From Tidjanibacter sp. (GTDB lineage Bacteria; Bacteroidota; Bacteroidia; Bacteroidales; Rikenellaceae), in contig JAGBVY010000106.1 in assembly GCA_017630115.1 (NCBI GenBank), forward strand, positions 1 through 9,084: 9,084 nt of DNA. Direction: 5' to 3'. Shown here in pieces: positions 1-7,182 of this stretch. The notes under the pieces are model-generated. The model made no database searches, was not told where the DNA came from, and was given only the letters and a program-made list of their open reading frames with translations. Position numbers and translations under genes: made by a program. Each line of letters opens with the position of its first letter. The stretch's first letter is position 1.

Positions 1-11
1 AGACGTCTTTT

Positions 12-60
12 GACTTAGGTCGGTAGGCGGTAGACGGTTGACGATTGACGTTAGACACAC
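12..60. repeat. Degenerate heptanucleotide tandem tract (GACGnTA-like)
   Basis: Reading in 7-base steps from position 12 gives about seven units that mostly follow GACGnTA or GACnnTT: GACTTAG at 12-18, GACGGTT at 33-39, GACGATT at 40-46 and GACGTTA at 47-53. The phase is kept although single bases vary. The reverse complement of the unit resembles GTCTACC/GTCAACC, the unit repeated at 7016-7078, so the two tracts look like the same family in opposite orientations. The tract lies about 130 bp downstream of the minus-strand TPM gene and may continue beyond the window edge. No coding potential is evident. Confidence 0.7.
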
Positions 61-67
61 ATCCAAA

Positions 68-185
68 GGCTGGGTTTTGTGAGGCGAGAGCAAGGCTTGC
101 GCAGCTGAGGAAACCGCAGTTTACCGAGCGTAAATGAGGATTTCCGAAGCAAGCGTAACGCAGCTATCGCCCACAAGGCACAGCC
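68..185. repeat. 118-nt nested imperfect inverted repeat
   Basis: The sequence folds back on itself in several collinear stems: 68-72 with 181-185, 77-81 with 172-176, 83-87 with 167-171 (A82 bulged), 95-100 with 149-154, 109-113 with 141-145, and 120-124 with 130-134 around the loop CGAGC at 125-129. All listed stems are perfect Watson-Crick pairs. The element starts a few bases beyond the stop codon of the minus-strand TPM gene, so it would be read into that mRNA's 3' end. There is no U-run after it on either strand, so it is not a classical intrinsic terminator. It could be a REP/BIME-like dispersed palindrome, a 3' stabilising structure or a small structured RNA; the sequence alone does not decide. 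Confidence 0.6.
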
Positions 186-192
186 GAAAGCA

Positions 193-1095
193 CTAAAAGC
201 GGCCTCCTGCGCCACCACCACCACTAAAACCTCCACCAAAGCCACCACCGAAGCCTCTGCCTCGGCCGAAGCCTCCGCCACCCATAATTATTGGGCCACC
301 ACCCGTGCCTCCGTGGAGGTCTTCATCCTCGAAGCGCCAGATGATGTGTCCGCAGTGCTGACACTTGTAGGCCACCTTATAGGTGCGATAGTGGGCGTTT
401 TTGTTCACTTCCAAACGTTCGCCTGTGCGTTTCAGGGCGCTCTTCTTGCACTTCGGGCAGCGAGAGTTGAGCATCACGAGGGCCACAATCAACGCAACGA
501 AGAGTAGGATTGCCCCCATAGCTATGGCAACGCCCCAGATGGGGAAATCATCCTCGGCTGCAAGCTCCTCGGGTACGACATTTGTGGTTAGCACCGAGGC
601 TATTGCGCCAACGCCCTCCAACATACCGCTATCGAAGTCGCCCTCCTTGAAGTGGGGAATCATCACACGCTCAATTATGCGCTTGCAGAGTGCGTCGGGG
701 AGCACACCTTCGAGGCCGTAGCCGGTCTCTATCTCAATAGCCCCCTGCCCCACCACAAGAAGTACCAGCAGTCCGTTGTCGCGTCCCTTTTCGCCTATGC
801 CCCAGTGGCGGAAGAGCTCGTGGACAAACTCACGAGGCTCGGCAAAACCTATCGACTCCACAGCCACAACAGCCACTTCGGCCACCCTATTGGTACGCAG
901 AGAGAGGAGGGTTGTGTCTATACGATAGACCGCCTCGGCAGAGAGCACATTGTCGGGGTTGCTGACAAAACGACGATAGTCCTCCGCCTGAACATTTGGC
1001 ACACTCTTGGGGGTGTAGTTCTTCGCAACAAGACTCTGCGGGGCAAAACATATTGCTCCGAGCAGGATTGCTACTACGGCTAAAAAACGCTTCAT
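193..1095 (-). CDS. TPM-domain (YgcG-type) membrane protein with zinc ribbon
   Basis: A 300-residue protein. Residues 1-24 are a signal peptide (MKR, a hydrophobic core, then LVA before K25). Residues about 40-170 form a TPM domain, with the conserved GRDNGLLVLL (104-113) and EIETGYGLEGVLPD (121-134) blocks. A single transmembrane helix spans about 184-209. A zinc ribbon follows, with Cys213/Cys216 (CPKC) and Cys245/Cys248 (CQHC). The tail from about 262 is glycine-rich and ends GGGGAGGRF, typical of YgcG-like proteins. The TPM domain is thus predicted outside the cytoplasmic membrane and the zinc ribbon inside. TPM proteins have been linked to photosystem II repair and acid-phosphatase activity in plants; the bacterial role is poorly defined. 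It is divergent to the transporter gene, with its own promoter 30 bp upstream. The start is chosen because the signal peptide begins directly at this ATG. Confidence 0.9.
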   Translation of the reverse strand: MKRFLAVVAILLGAICFAPQSLVAKNYTPKSVPNVQAEDYRRFVSNPDNVLSAEAVYRIDTTLLSLRTNRVAEVAVVAVESIGFAEPREFVHELFRHWGIGEKGRDNGLLVLLVVGQGAIEIETGYGLEGVLPDALCKRIIERVMIPHFKEGDFDSGMLEGVGAIASVLTTNVVPEELAAEDDFPIWGVAIAMGAILLFVALIVALVMLNSRCPKCKKSALKRTGERLEVNKNAHYRTYKVAYKCQHCGHIIWRFEDEDLHGGTGGGPIIMGGGGFGRGRGFGGGFGGGFSGGGGAGGRF

Positions 1096-1123
1096 TGGTC
1101 AAAAATCTACTTTTCTATGAACA

Positions 1124-1131
1124 CAAATATA
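1124..1131 (-). promoter_or_regulatory. -7 box TATATTTG for the TPM-domain gene
   Basis: On the minus strand this octamer reads TATATTTG, a match to the Bacteroidetes TAnnTTTG consensus. It predicts transcription starting near 1120 and a leader of roughly 25 nt before the ATG at 1095. I see no convincing TTG -33 element at the usual spacing. It lies 10 bp from the identical box used in the opposite direction. Confidence 0.65.
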
Positions 1132-1141
1132 GGGAATTTTG

Positions 1142-1149
1142 TATATTTG
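1142..1149 (+). promoter_or_regulatory. -7 box TATATTTG for the nucleoside transporter gene
   Basis: This octamer matches the Bacteroidetes TAnnTTTG -7 consensus. It would start transcription near 1153, giving an AT-rich leader of about 50 nt before the ATG at 1203. No clear TTG -33 element is visible, because the region where it should lie overlaps the start site of the divergent promoter. Confidence 0.65.
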
Positions 1150-1202
1150 CGGATAATATAAAGTGTAAATTTAATACAAATTTTATAAAAATTCGAGAGA
1201 TT

Positions 1203-2471
1203 ATGAACTCTACAAGTCTGAAAATCAGATTGATTATTATGAACTTTTTGCAGTTCGCCGTTTGGGGAGCCTACCTTACCAGTATGGGTTCCTACTTGGT
1301 GACTGTGAATATGGCCACAAACATTGGCTGGTTCTATGCCATTCAGGGCGTTGTTTCAATCTTTATGCCCACTCTGGTAGGTATTGTTGCCGACCGCTGG
1401 ATTCCCGCACAAAAGGTGCTGAGCCTTTGCCACGGCTTGGCAGGTGCGCTGATGTTGGCTGCGGGTATGTATGGTCTTTCGACCGACGCTCCCACCTTTG
1501 GCATACTCTTCACACTCTACTCGCTCAGCGTAGCATTCTTTATGCCCACTCTGGCGCTCTCCAACTCGGTAGCCTACTCGGCTCTGAGTGGCGCAGGTTT
1601 GGACACCGTTAAGGCCTTCCCCCCAATCCGCGTCTTCGGCACTGTGGGCTTCATCTGCGCAATGCTTCTGACCGACGGTTTGGGCTTTATGACCAACGCC
1701 AAGCAACTTGTCTTCTCGGGTGCTCTGAGCCTTGTGCTCTGCCTCTACGCCCTGACGCTGCCCGCTTGCAAAGTAAACAAGCAGGTGGAGAAGAGGTCGC
1801 TTGTGGATACTTTGGGTCTTAGGGCCTTCACTCTCTTCAAGGAGAGGAAGATGGCTATCTTCTTCATCTTCTCGATGCTCTTGGGTGTTTCATTGCAGAT
1901 TACCAACGGCTTTGCCAACCCCTTCATCACCAGTTTCAAGGGTATCCCAGAGTTTGCCAACACCTTTGGCGCAAACCACGCCAACGCACTCATTTCGCTT
2001 TCGCAGGTGAGCGAGACACTCTGTATCCTTCTGATTCCCTTATGCTTGCGTAAGTTCGGCATCAAGAAGGTTATGCTCATTGCAATGATGGCTTGGGTAT
2101 TCCGCTTTGGCTTCTTTGGTGCAGGCAACCCCGGCGGTGGCGTATGGCTCTTCATCCTCTCGATGATTGTCTATGGCGTGGCTTTCGACTTCTTCAATGT
2201 CAGTGGCTCGCTCTATGTCGATCAGGAGACCAAGCCCGAGATTCGTTCCAGCGCTCAGGGTCTATTTATGATGATGACCAACGGTTTTGGTGCAACCATC
2301 GGTACTCTCTCTGCTCAGGCTATTGTAAACAAATGCGTTTACAGCCTCCCCGTAACCGAGCAGCCCGCAGGTTGGAGTCAGGCTTGGTATATCTTTGCCG
2401 CCTACGCACTGGTTGTTGCGATTTTGTTTGCTATCCTCTTTAAGTACAAACATCAGCCCAATAGGGCATAA
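1203..2471 (+). CDS. nupG: NupG-family nucleoside:H+ symporter (MFS)
   Basis: A 422-residue, highly hydrophobic protein consistent with the 12-helix major facilitator fold, in the inner membrane. It aligns by eye along its whole length with E. coli NupG/XapB: the N-terminal FLQFAVWGAYLTSMGSYL, the loop motif FPPIRVFGTVGFI (from residue 139), KMAIFFIFSMLLGVSLQITN, and SMIVYGVAFDFFNVSGS (from residue 320), followed by SSAQGLFMMMTNGFG. NupG and XapB import purine and pyrimidine nucleosides with protons; the exact substrate here is inferred from the family. The frame is open upstream to 996, but those codons lie across the divergent TPM gene and its promoter, so the start at 1203 (MNSTSLKIRLIIMNFLQF) is preferred. 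It is followed at once by a strong terminator, so it is probably monocistronic. Confidence 0.93.
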   Translation: MNSTSLKIRLIIMNFLQFAVWGAYLTSMGSYLVTVNMATNIGWFYAIQGVVSIFMPTLVGIVADRWIPAQKVLSLCHGLAGALMLAAGMYGLSTDAPTFGILFTLYSLSVAFFMPTLALSNSVAYSALSGAGLDTVKAFPPIRVFGTVGFICAMLLTDGLGFMTNAKQLVFSGALSLVLCLYALTLPACKVNKQVEKRSLVDTLGLRAFTLFKERKMAIFFIFSMLLGVSLQITNGFANPFITSFKGIPEFANTFGANHANALISLSQVSETLCILLIPLCLRKFGIKKVMLIAMMAWVFRFGFFGAGNPGGGVWLFILSMIVYGVAFDFFNVSGSLYVDQETKPEIRSSAQGLFMMMTNGFGATIGTLSAQAIVNKCVYSLPVTEQPAGWSQAWYIFAAYALVVAILFAILFKYKHQPNRA

Positions 2472-2483
2472 GACAACATAGAG

Positions 2484-2515
2484 ATAGCGACCTTTGCGGA
2501 GGTCGCTATTTTTTT
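2484..2515 (+). terminator. Intrinsic terminator after the nucleoside transporter
   Basis: A perfect 10-bp stem, ATAGCGACCT (2484-2493) pairing with AGGTCGCTAT (2500-2509), closes a 6-nt loop and is followed by six T residues at 2510-2515. It starts 13 nt after the transporter stop codon. The T-rich tail also supplies the -33 element of the next promoter. Confidence 0.92.
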
Positions 2516-2543
2516 GTTTTTATAGTATAAATAGGTATCTTTG
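2513..2543 (+). promoter_or_regulatory. Bacteroidetes-type promoter for pth and downstream genes
   Basis: TTTG at 2513-2516 (-33), a 19-nt spacer, and TATCTTTG at 2536-2543 (-7) match the sigma-ABfr consensus TTTG-N19-TAnnTTTG. The predicted start is near 2548. This is the best promoter in the window, and no comparable match is seen ahead of rpe, the ABC-F gene, rlmB or the ygjP-like gene, so it probably drives all five genes. Confidence 0.82.
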
Positions 2544-2604
2544 CACGATGATTGGTCGTTTAATACGCTTACTTTTTGCCCCCACCGTGAGGGAACCCGA
2601 TAGT

Positions 2605-3177
2605 ATGAAATATCTTGTTGTAGGACTTGGAAACATTGGTGCCGAATATGAGGGCACACGACACAATGCCGGCTTCGACGTGGCCGACAAATTGGTTGAG
2701 GGGGCCGGAGGCTCATTCAGCCCCGACAGGTATGCTGCCAAAGCCGAGATTCGCTGGAAGGGACGCACGATAGTTGTTATCAAACCCTCCACCTATATGA
2801 ACCTCAGCGGCAAGGCCGTTAGGTATTGGATGGATAAGGAGAACATCCAGCGCGAAAACCTCATCGTTGTTGTCGATGACATAGCCATTCCCGTTGGCAC
2901 TATGCGCATCAGGGCCAAAGGTAGCGACGGTGGCCACAACGGACTCAAAAACATCGACGCTCTGTGTGGTGGAGGGGGCTATGCACGCATCCGTATGGGT
3001 GTGGGTGGCGACTTTCCTCAGGGCCATCAGGTCGATTTTGTCTTGGGCAAGCTCTCTGCCGAGGAGCGAGTGGAGTTCGACAAGATGGTGGAGGCTGCTG
3101 TGGCTGCCATAAAGGACTTTGCCACCATAGGCATTGAGCGCACAATGAACTACCACAATCACAAGAAGAAGAATTGA
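2605..3177 (+). CDS. pth: Peptidyl-tRNA hydrolase
   Basis: A 190-residue protein of usual Pth length. It cleaves the ester bond of peptidyl-tRNAs that drop off the ribosome and so recycles tRNA; it is essential in many bacteria. The catalytic set is intact: Asn10 in GLGNIG, His20 in TRHNAG, Asn66 in PSTYMNLSG, Asp91 in VVDDIAIP, and the downstream GSDGGHNGLKNI block. The reading frame is open further upstream and contains an ATG at 2548, which would add 19 residues (MIGRLIRLLFAPT...). However, that ATG coincides with the predicted transcription start, and Pth proteins normally begin at the MKYLVVGLGN strand, so 2605 is preferred. It is the first gene after a strong promoter, with rpe 156 bp downstream. 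Confidence 0.95.
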   Translation: MKYLVVGLGNIGAEYEGTRHNAGFDVADKLVEGAGGSFSPDRYAAKAEIRWKGRTIVVIKPSTYMNLSGKAVRYWMDKENIQRENLIVVVDDIAIPVGTMRIRAKGSDGGHNGLKNIDALCGGGGYARIRMGVGGDFPQGHQVDFVLGKLSAEERVEFDKMVEAAVAAIKDFATIGIERTMNYHNHKKKN

Positions 3178-3180
3178 AAA

Positions 3181-3254
3181 CGGAGCAAGCTCCGATTTGT
3201 GAGGGTGCTGCTCCCGAAGCTCTACACAAGGCGCGGGTATTAAAAAAGATACCC
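3181..3254. other. Structured spacer between pth and rpe
   Basis: Three short inverted repeats follow each other. CGGAGC (3181-3186) mirrors GCTCCG (3189-3194), TTGTG (3197-3201) pairs with CACAA (3225-3229) around an inner GGG/CCC stem, and GGGTAT (3235-3240) pairs with ATACCC (3249-3254). None is followed by a T-run, so transcription probably continues into rpe. The octamers TTGTGAGG and CACAAGGC that bound the middle element also occur, in the same order and orientation, in the large inverted repeat at 68-185. Confidence 0.4.
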
Positions 3255-3271
3255 AAGAAGAGGCCCAGATA

Positions 3272-3327
3272 GCTGAGCGCTGAGCGCTAAAAAACTGACA
3301 ACTGATAACTAACAAATAACTACTCAC
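3272..3327. repeat. Heptanucleotide-phased tract ahead of rpe
   Basis: From 3272 the sequence divides into eight 7-base units: GCTGAGC twice (3272-3285), GCTAAAA, AACTGAC (3293-3299), AACTGAT (3300-3306), AACTAAC (3307-3313), AAATAAC and TACTCAC. The motif drifts from GCTGAGC to AACTGAC/AACTAAC while the 7-base phase holds. The last unit ends 6 nt before the rpe start codon, so the tract would form much of the sequence immediately upstream of the ribosome entry site. Confidence 0.6.
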
Positions 3328-3333
3328 TTATTT

Positions 3334-3987
3334 ATGAATCACCGCATTGTTTCACCCTCGATGCTCTCTGCCGACTTTGGCAACTTGGAGCGCGACACCA
3401 AGATGATTGACCGCAGTCAGGCCGAGTGGGTTCACATCGACGTTATGGATGGCGTTTTTGTGCCCAACATCTCTTTTGGTTTCCCTGTGCTGAAAGCCAT
3501 CACCTCGGCAACCAAGAAGTTTATGGATGTCCACCTGATGATTGTTGAGCCCGAGAAGTATGTGGGTCGCTTTGCCGACGCGGGCGCCAACCTTGTCACC
3601 TTCCACTGGGAGGCCACCGATGATGTGCAGAAGTGCATCGACCTGATACGCGAGAAGGGGGTGAAAGTGGGTGTATCGATTAAGCCCAAGACCCCTGTCA
3701 GCGTGTTGGAGGATATTTTGCCTCAGCTCGACTTGGTGCTGATTATGAGTGTTGAGCCCGGCTTTGGAGGCCAGAGCTTCATTGAGGGCAGCACCGAGAA
3801 GGTCAGGGAGCTGAAAGCTATGATCGAACGCAAGGGGCTTGCAACGCTCATCGAGATTGACGGTGGTGTGAGCCGTCACAACGCTCGTGAACTCTTCGAT
3901 GCGGGCTGCGACGCCTTGGTTGCAGGCAGCGCCGTGTTTAAGGCTGCCGACCCCGAGGCCGAGATAGTCGCAATACTCAACGCATAG
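3334..3987 (+). CDS. rpe: Ribulose-5-phosphate 3-epimerase
   Basis: A 217-residue TIM-barrel enzyme that interconverts D-ribulose 5-phosphate and D-xylulose 5-phosphate in the cytosolic pentose phosphate pathway. The family signatures are complete: SPSMLSADF near the N-terminus, HIDVMDGVFVPN with His34 and Asp36, DVHLMI with His67, MSVEPGFGGQ (138-147), and EIDGGV with Asp176. His34, Asp36, His67 and Asp176 are the expected metal ligands, and Asp36/Asp176 the acid-base pair. The C-terminal VAGSAVF phosphate-binding segment is present. The ATG at 3334 follows a 7-bp repeat tract, and the ABC-F gene begins 38 bp after the stop, so the two are probably cotranscribed. Confidence 0.96.
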   Translation: MNHRIVSPSMLSADFGNLERDTKMIDRSQAEWVHIDVMDGVFVPNISFGFPVLKAITSATKKFMDVHLMIVEPEKYVGRFADAGANLVTFHWEATDDVQKCIDLIREKGVKVGVSIKPKTPVSVLEDILPQLDLVLIMSVEPGFGGQSFIEGSTEKVRELKAMIERKGLATLIEIDGGVSRHNARELFDAGCDALVAGSAVFKAADPEAEIVAILNA

Positions 3988-4025
3988 AAAGATTTAGAAC
4001 ACAAAATTGTTTACTCTCTCATCCG

Positions 4026-5963
<1,938 letters not shown>

Positions 5964-6006
5964 TAGTAGCTTCTCTCATCCCCACCCCACTCTCCCAACC
6001 ATAATA

Positions 6007-6048
6007 GACTTAGGACATTAGACGTTAGACCTTAGACATTAGACAAAA
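6007..6048. repeat. Heptanucleotide tandem tract (GACnTTA)
   Basis: Six 7-base units in exact phase: GACTTAG (6007-6013), GACATTA, GACGTTA, GACCTTA, GACATTA (6035-6041) and GACAAAA. The fourth base is the main variable position. The tract ends 6 nt before the rlmB start codon. GACTTAG is also the first unit of the tract at 12-60, suggesting the same repeat family. Confidence 0.75.
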
Positions 6049-6054
6049 AAGTAT

Positions 6055-7014
6055 ATGGACGATTTTTTGAAGGACAAGAGGGTACGCACGCCTCGCAGCG
6101 AGCGACCCGCACCAACCACCCCTGAGGTGGAATATAGCGAAGCTCGCGACTGGAATTTCGAGGAGCGCACACGCACCACACGCCCCGAGAGGCCCGCAAG
6201 GCGAGGTGGCGAGGCACACAAAGATGCACGCCCAGCACACTCTCGTGGCGACAAAGTGGGCGGAGGACGAGCTCCACAGAGCGACGAGAACATCGTTTAT
6301 GGTCTAAGACCTGTGATTGAGGCTATCGAGACCGACAAACAGATAGAGAAGCTCTATGTACGCAAAGGTGCTGAGGGTCAGCTTATGGCCGACCTGAAAG
6401 ACCTATGCTATCGTAGTCGCATACGCTACCAAGAGGTGCCTGTGGAGAAGCTCAACCGCCTGACCCGAGGTAACCACCAAGGCGTAGTGGCCATCATCGC
6501 CCCCATTGCCTATGTGGAGTTGGAGGATATTTTGGACCGTGTGCCCGACGATGAGCAACCCCTGATTGTGGTCTTCGATGGAGTGACCGACGTGAGGAAC
6601 TTCGGCGCTATTGCCCGCTCGGCCGAGTGTGCAGGCGCTCACGGCCTTATCTGCCCGCTGAAAAATTCGGCCCCCGTAAACGCCGACGCCATACGCTCCT
6701 CGGCAGGTGCGCTCACCCGTATCCCCGTACACCGCGCAGGCAGCATTCGCAACACCCTGAAAACACTCTCTCAGGCAGGTATGAAAATTGTGGCTGCCAC
6801 CGAGAAGGCCGACACACTCCTCTTCGACGCCGACCTGACGGGCCCCACCGTGTTGGTTATGGGCAACGAGGAGACCGGCATCAGCAAGGAGGTGCTCAAA
6901 CTCTGCGACTGCAAGGCCGCCATACCTATGGTTGGAGCCATTGAGAGCCTCAACGTATCGGCTGCAGCTGCTGTAATGTTGTTTGAGACCGTCCGCCAAC
7001 GATTCATACATTAA
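6055..7014 (+). CDS. rlmB: 23S rRNA 2'-O-methyltransferase, RlmB type (SPOUT/TrmH family)
   Basis: A 319-residue protein. Residues 1-78 are low-complexity and rich in Arg, Glu, Pro and Gly, predicted disordered and basic. A SpoU substrate-binding domain starts at ENIVYGLRPVIEAIE (about 79-155). The SPOUT catalytic domain contains motif 1 DGVTDVRNFGAIARSAE (from Asp175, with Asn182 and Arg188), motif 2 VLVMGNEETGIS (from 266) and motif 3 IPMVGAIESLNVSAAAAV (Asn300), which form the AdoMet-binding trefoil knot. RlmB methylates the 2'-OH of G2251 in the 23S P-loop; the specific nucleotide is inferred from best resemblance to E. coli RlmB. It lies 91 bp after the ABC-F gene. The start at 6055 is the first ATG in the frame; a shorter protein beginning near the folded domain cannot be excluded because the tail is not conserved. 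Confidence 0.9.
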   Translation: MDDFLKDKRVRTPRSERPAPTTPEVEYSEARDWNFEERTRTTRPERPARRGGEAHKDARPAHSRGDKVGGGRAPQSDENIVYGLRPVIEAIETDKQIEKLYVRKGAEGQLMADLKDLCYRSRIRYQEVPVEKLNRLTRGNHQGVVAIIAPIAYVELEDILDRVPDDEQPLIVVFDGVTDVRNFGAIARSAECAGAHGLICPLKNSAPVNADAIRSSAGALTRIPVHRAGSIRNTLKTLSQAGMKIVAATEKADTLLFDADLTGPTVLVMGNEETGISKEVLKLCDCKAAIPMVGAIESLNVSAAAAVMLFETVRQRFIH

Positions 7015-7015
7015 C

Positions 7016-7078
7016 GACGGCCGTCTACCGTCTACCGTCAACCGTCTACCGTCAACCGACTACCGACGACCGACGAGT
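7016..7078. repeat. Heptanucleotide tandem tract (GTCTACC/GTCAACC)
   Basis: Nine 7-base units in uninterrupted phase begin 1 nt after the rlmB stop codon: GACGGCC, GTCTACC (7023-7029), GTCTACC, GTCAACC, GTCTACC, GTCAACC, GACTACC, GACGACC and GACGAGT. This is the longest and most regular heptad tract in the window. Its unit is the reverse complement of GGTAGAC-like units in the tract at 12-60. There is no open frame or terminator feature in it. Confidence 0.85.
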
Positions 7079-7089
7079 AATAACAGGCC

Positions 7090-7164
7090 TTAGGGGCATT
7101 AAGGTATTATAGGGCTTATAGGGCCTATCTCCCTAAACTCCCTAAACTCCCTAAACTCCCTAAC
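7090..7164. repeat. Nonanucleotide tandem tract that reverses orientation, with hairpin
   Basis: From 7090 the sequence is phased at 9 bp. TTATAGGGC occurs twice (7107-7124), and after a 4-nt junction CTCCCTAAA occurs three times followed by CTCCCTAAC (7129-7164). CTCCCTAAA is the reverse complement of TTTAGGGAG, so the second half looks like the same G-run unit in the opposite orientation. As a result 7110-7123 can pair with 7131-7144 in 11 of 14 positions around a 7-nt loop. It lies between rlmB and the ygjP-like gene, ending 18 nt before the latter's start codon, and has no T-run that would make it a terminator. Confidence 0.8.
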
Positions 7165-7182
7165 CCCCAACTAACTTCTTGT

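Noticed and set aside
51..281. Minus-strand open frame of 76 codons at the window start
   Set aside because: It overlaps the Gly-rich end of the TPM gene in another frame and runs through the inverted repeat; its Leu/Ala/Val-rich content is what a shifted Gly codon run produces.
996..1202. Upstream extension of the nucleoside transporter frame
   Set aside because: It lies across the 5' end of the divergent TPM gene and both promoters, and family homology begins only at the ATG at 1203.
3181..3194. Intrinsic terminator after pth
   Set aside because: The GC palindrome has only two unpaired central bases and is not followed by a T-run.
2713..3327. Minus-strand open frame of 204 codons opposite pth
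   Set aside because: It is antisense to a clearly functional pth, extends through structured and heptad-repeat spacer, and resembles no family I recognise.
3352..3879. Minus-strand open frame of 175 codons opposite rpe
   Set aside because: Antisense shadow of a conserved enzyme gene; composition reflects the complement of rpe codons.
7129..7164. Telomere-like or replication-end sequence (CCCTAAA-type repeat)
   Set aside because: The resemblance is only to the motif; the tract is short, 9 bp in period, flanked by ordinary genes, and part of a family found in other spacers.
7016..7164. CRISPR array
   Set aside because: Units are 7 or 9 bp with no unique spacers between them and no cas genes nearby.
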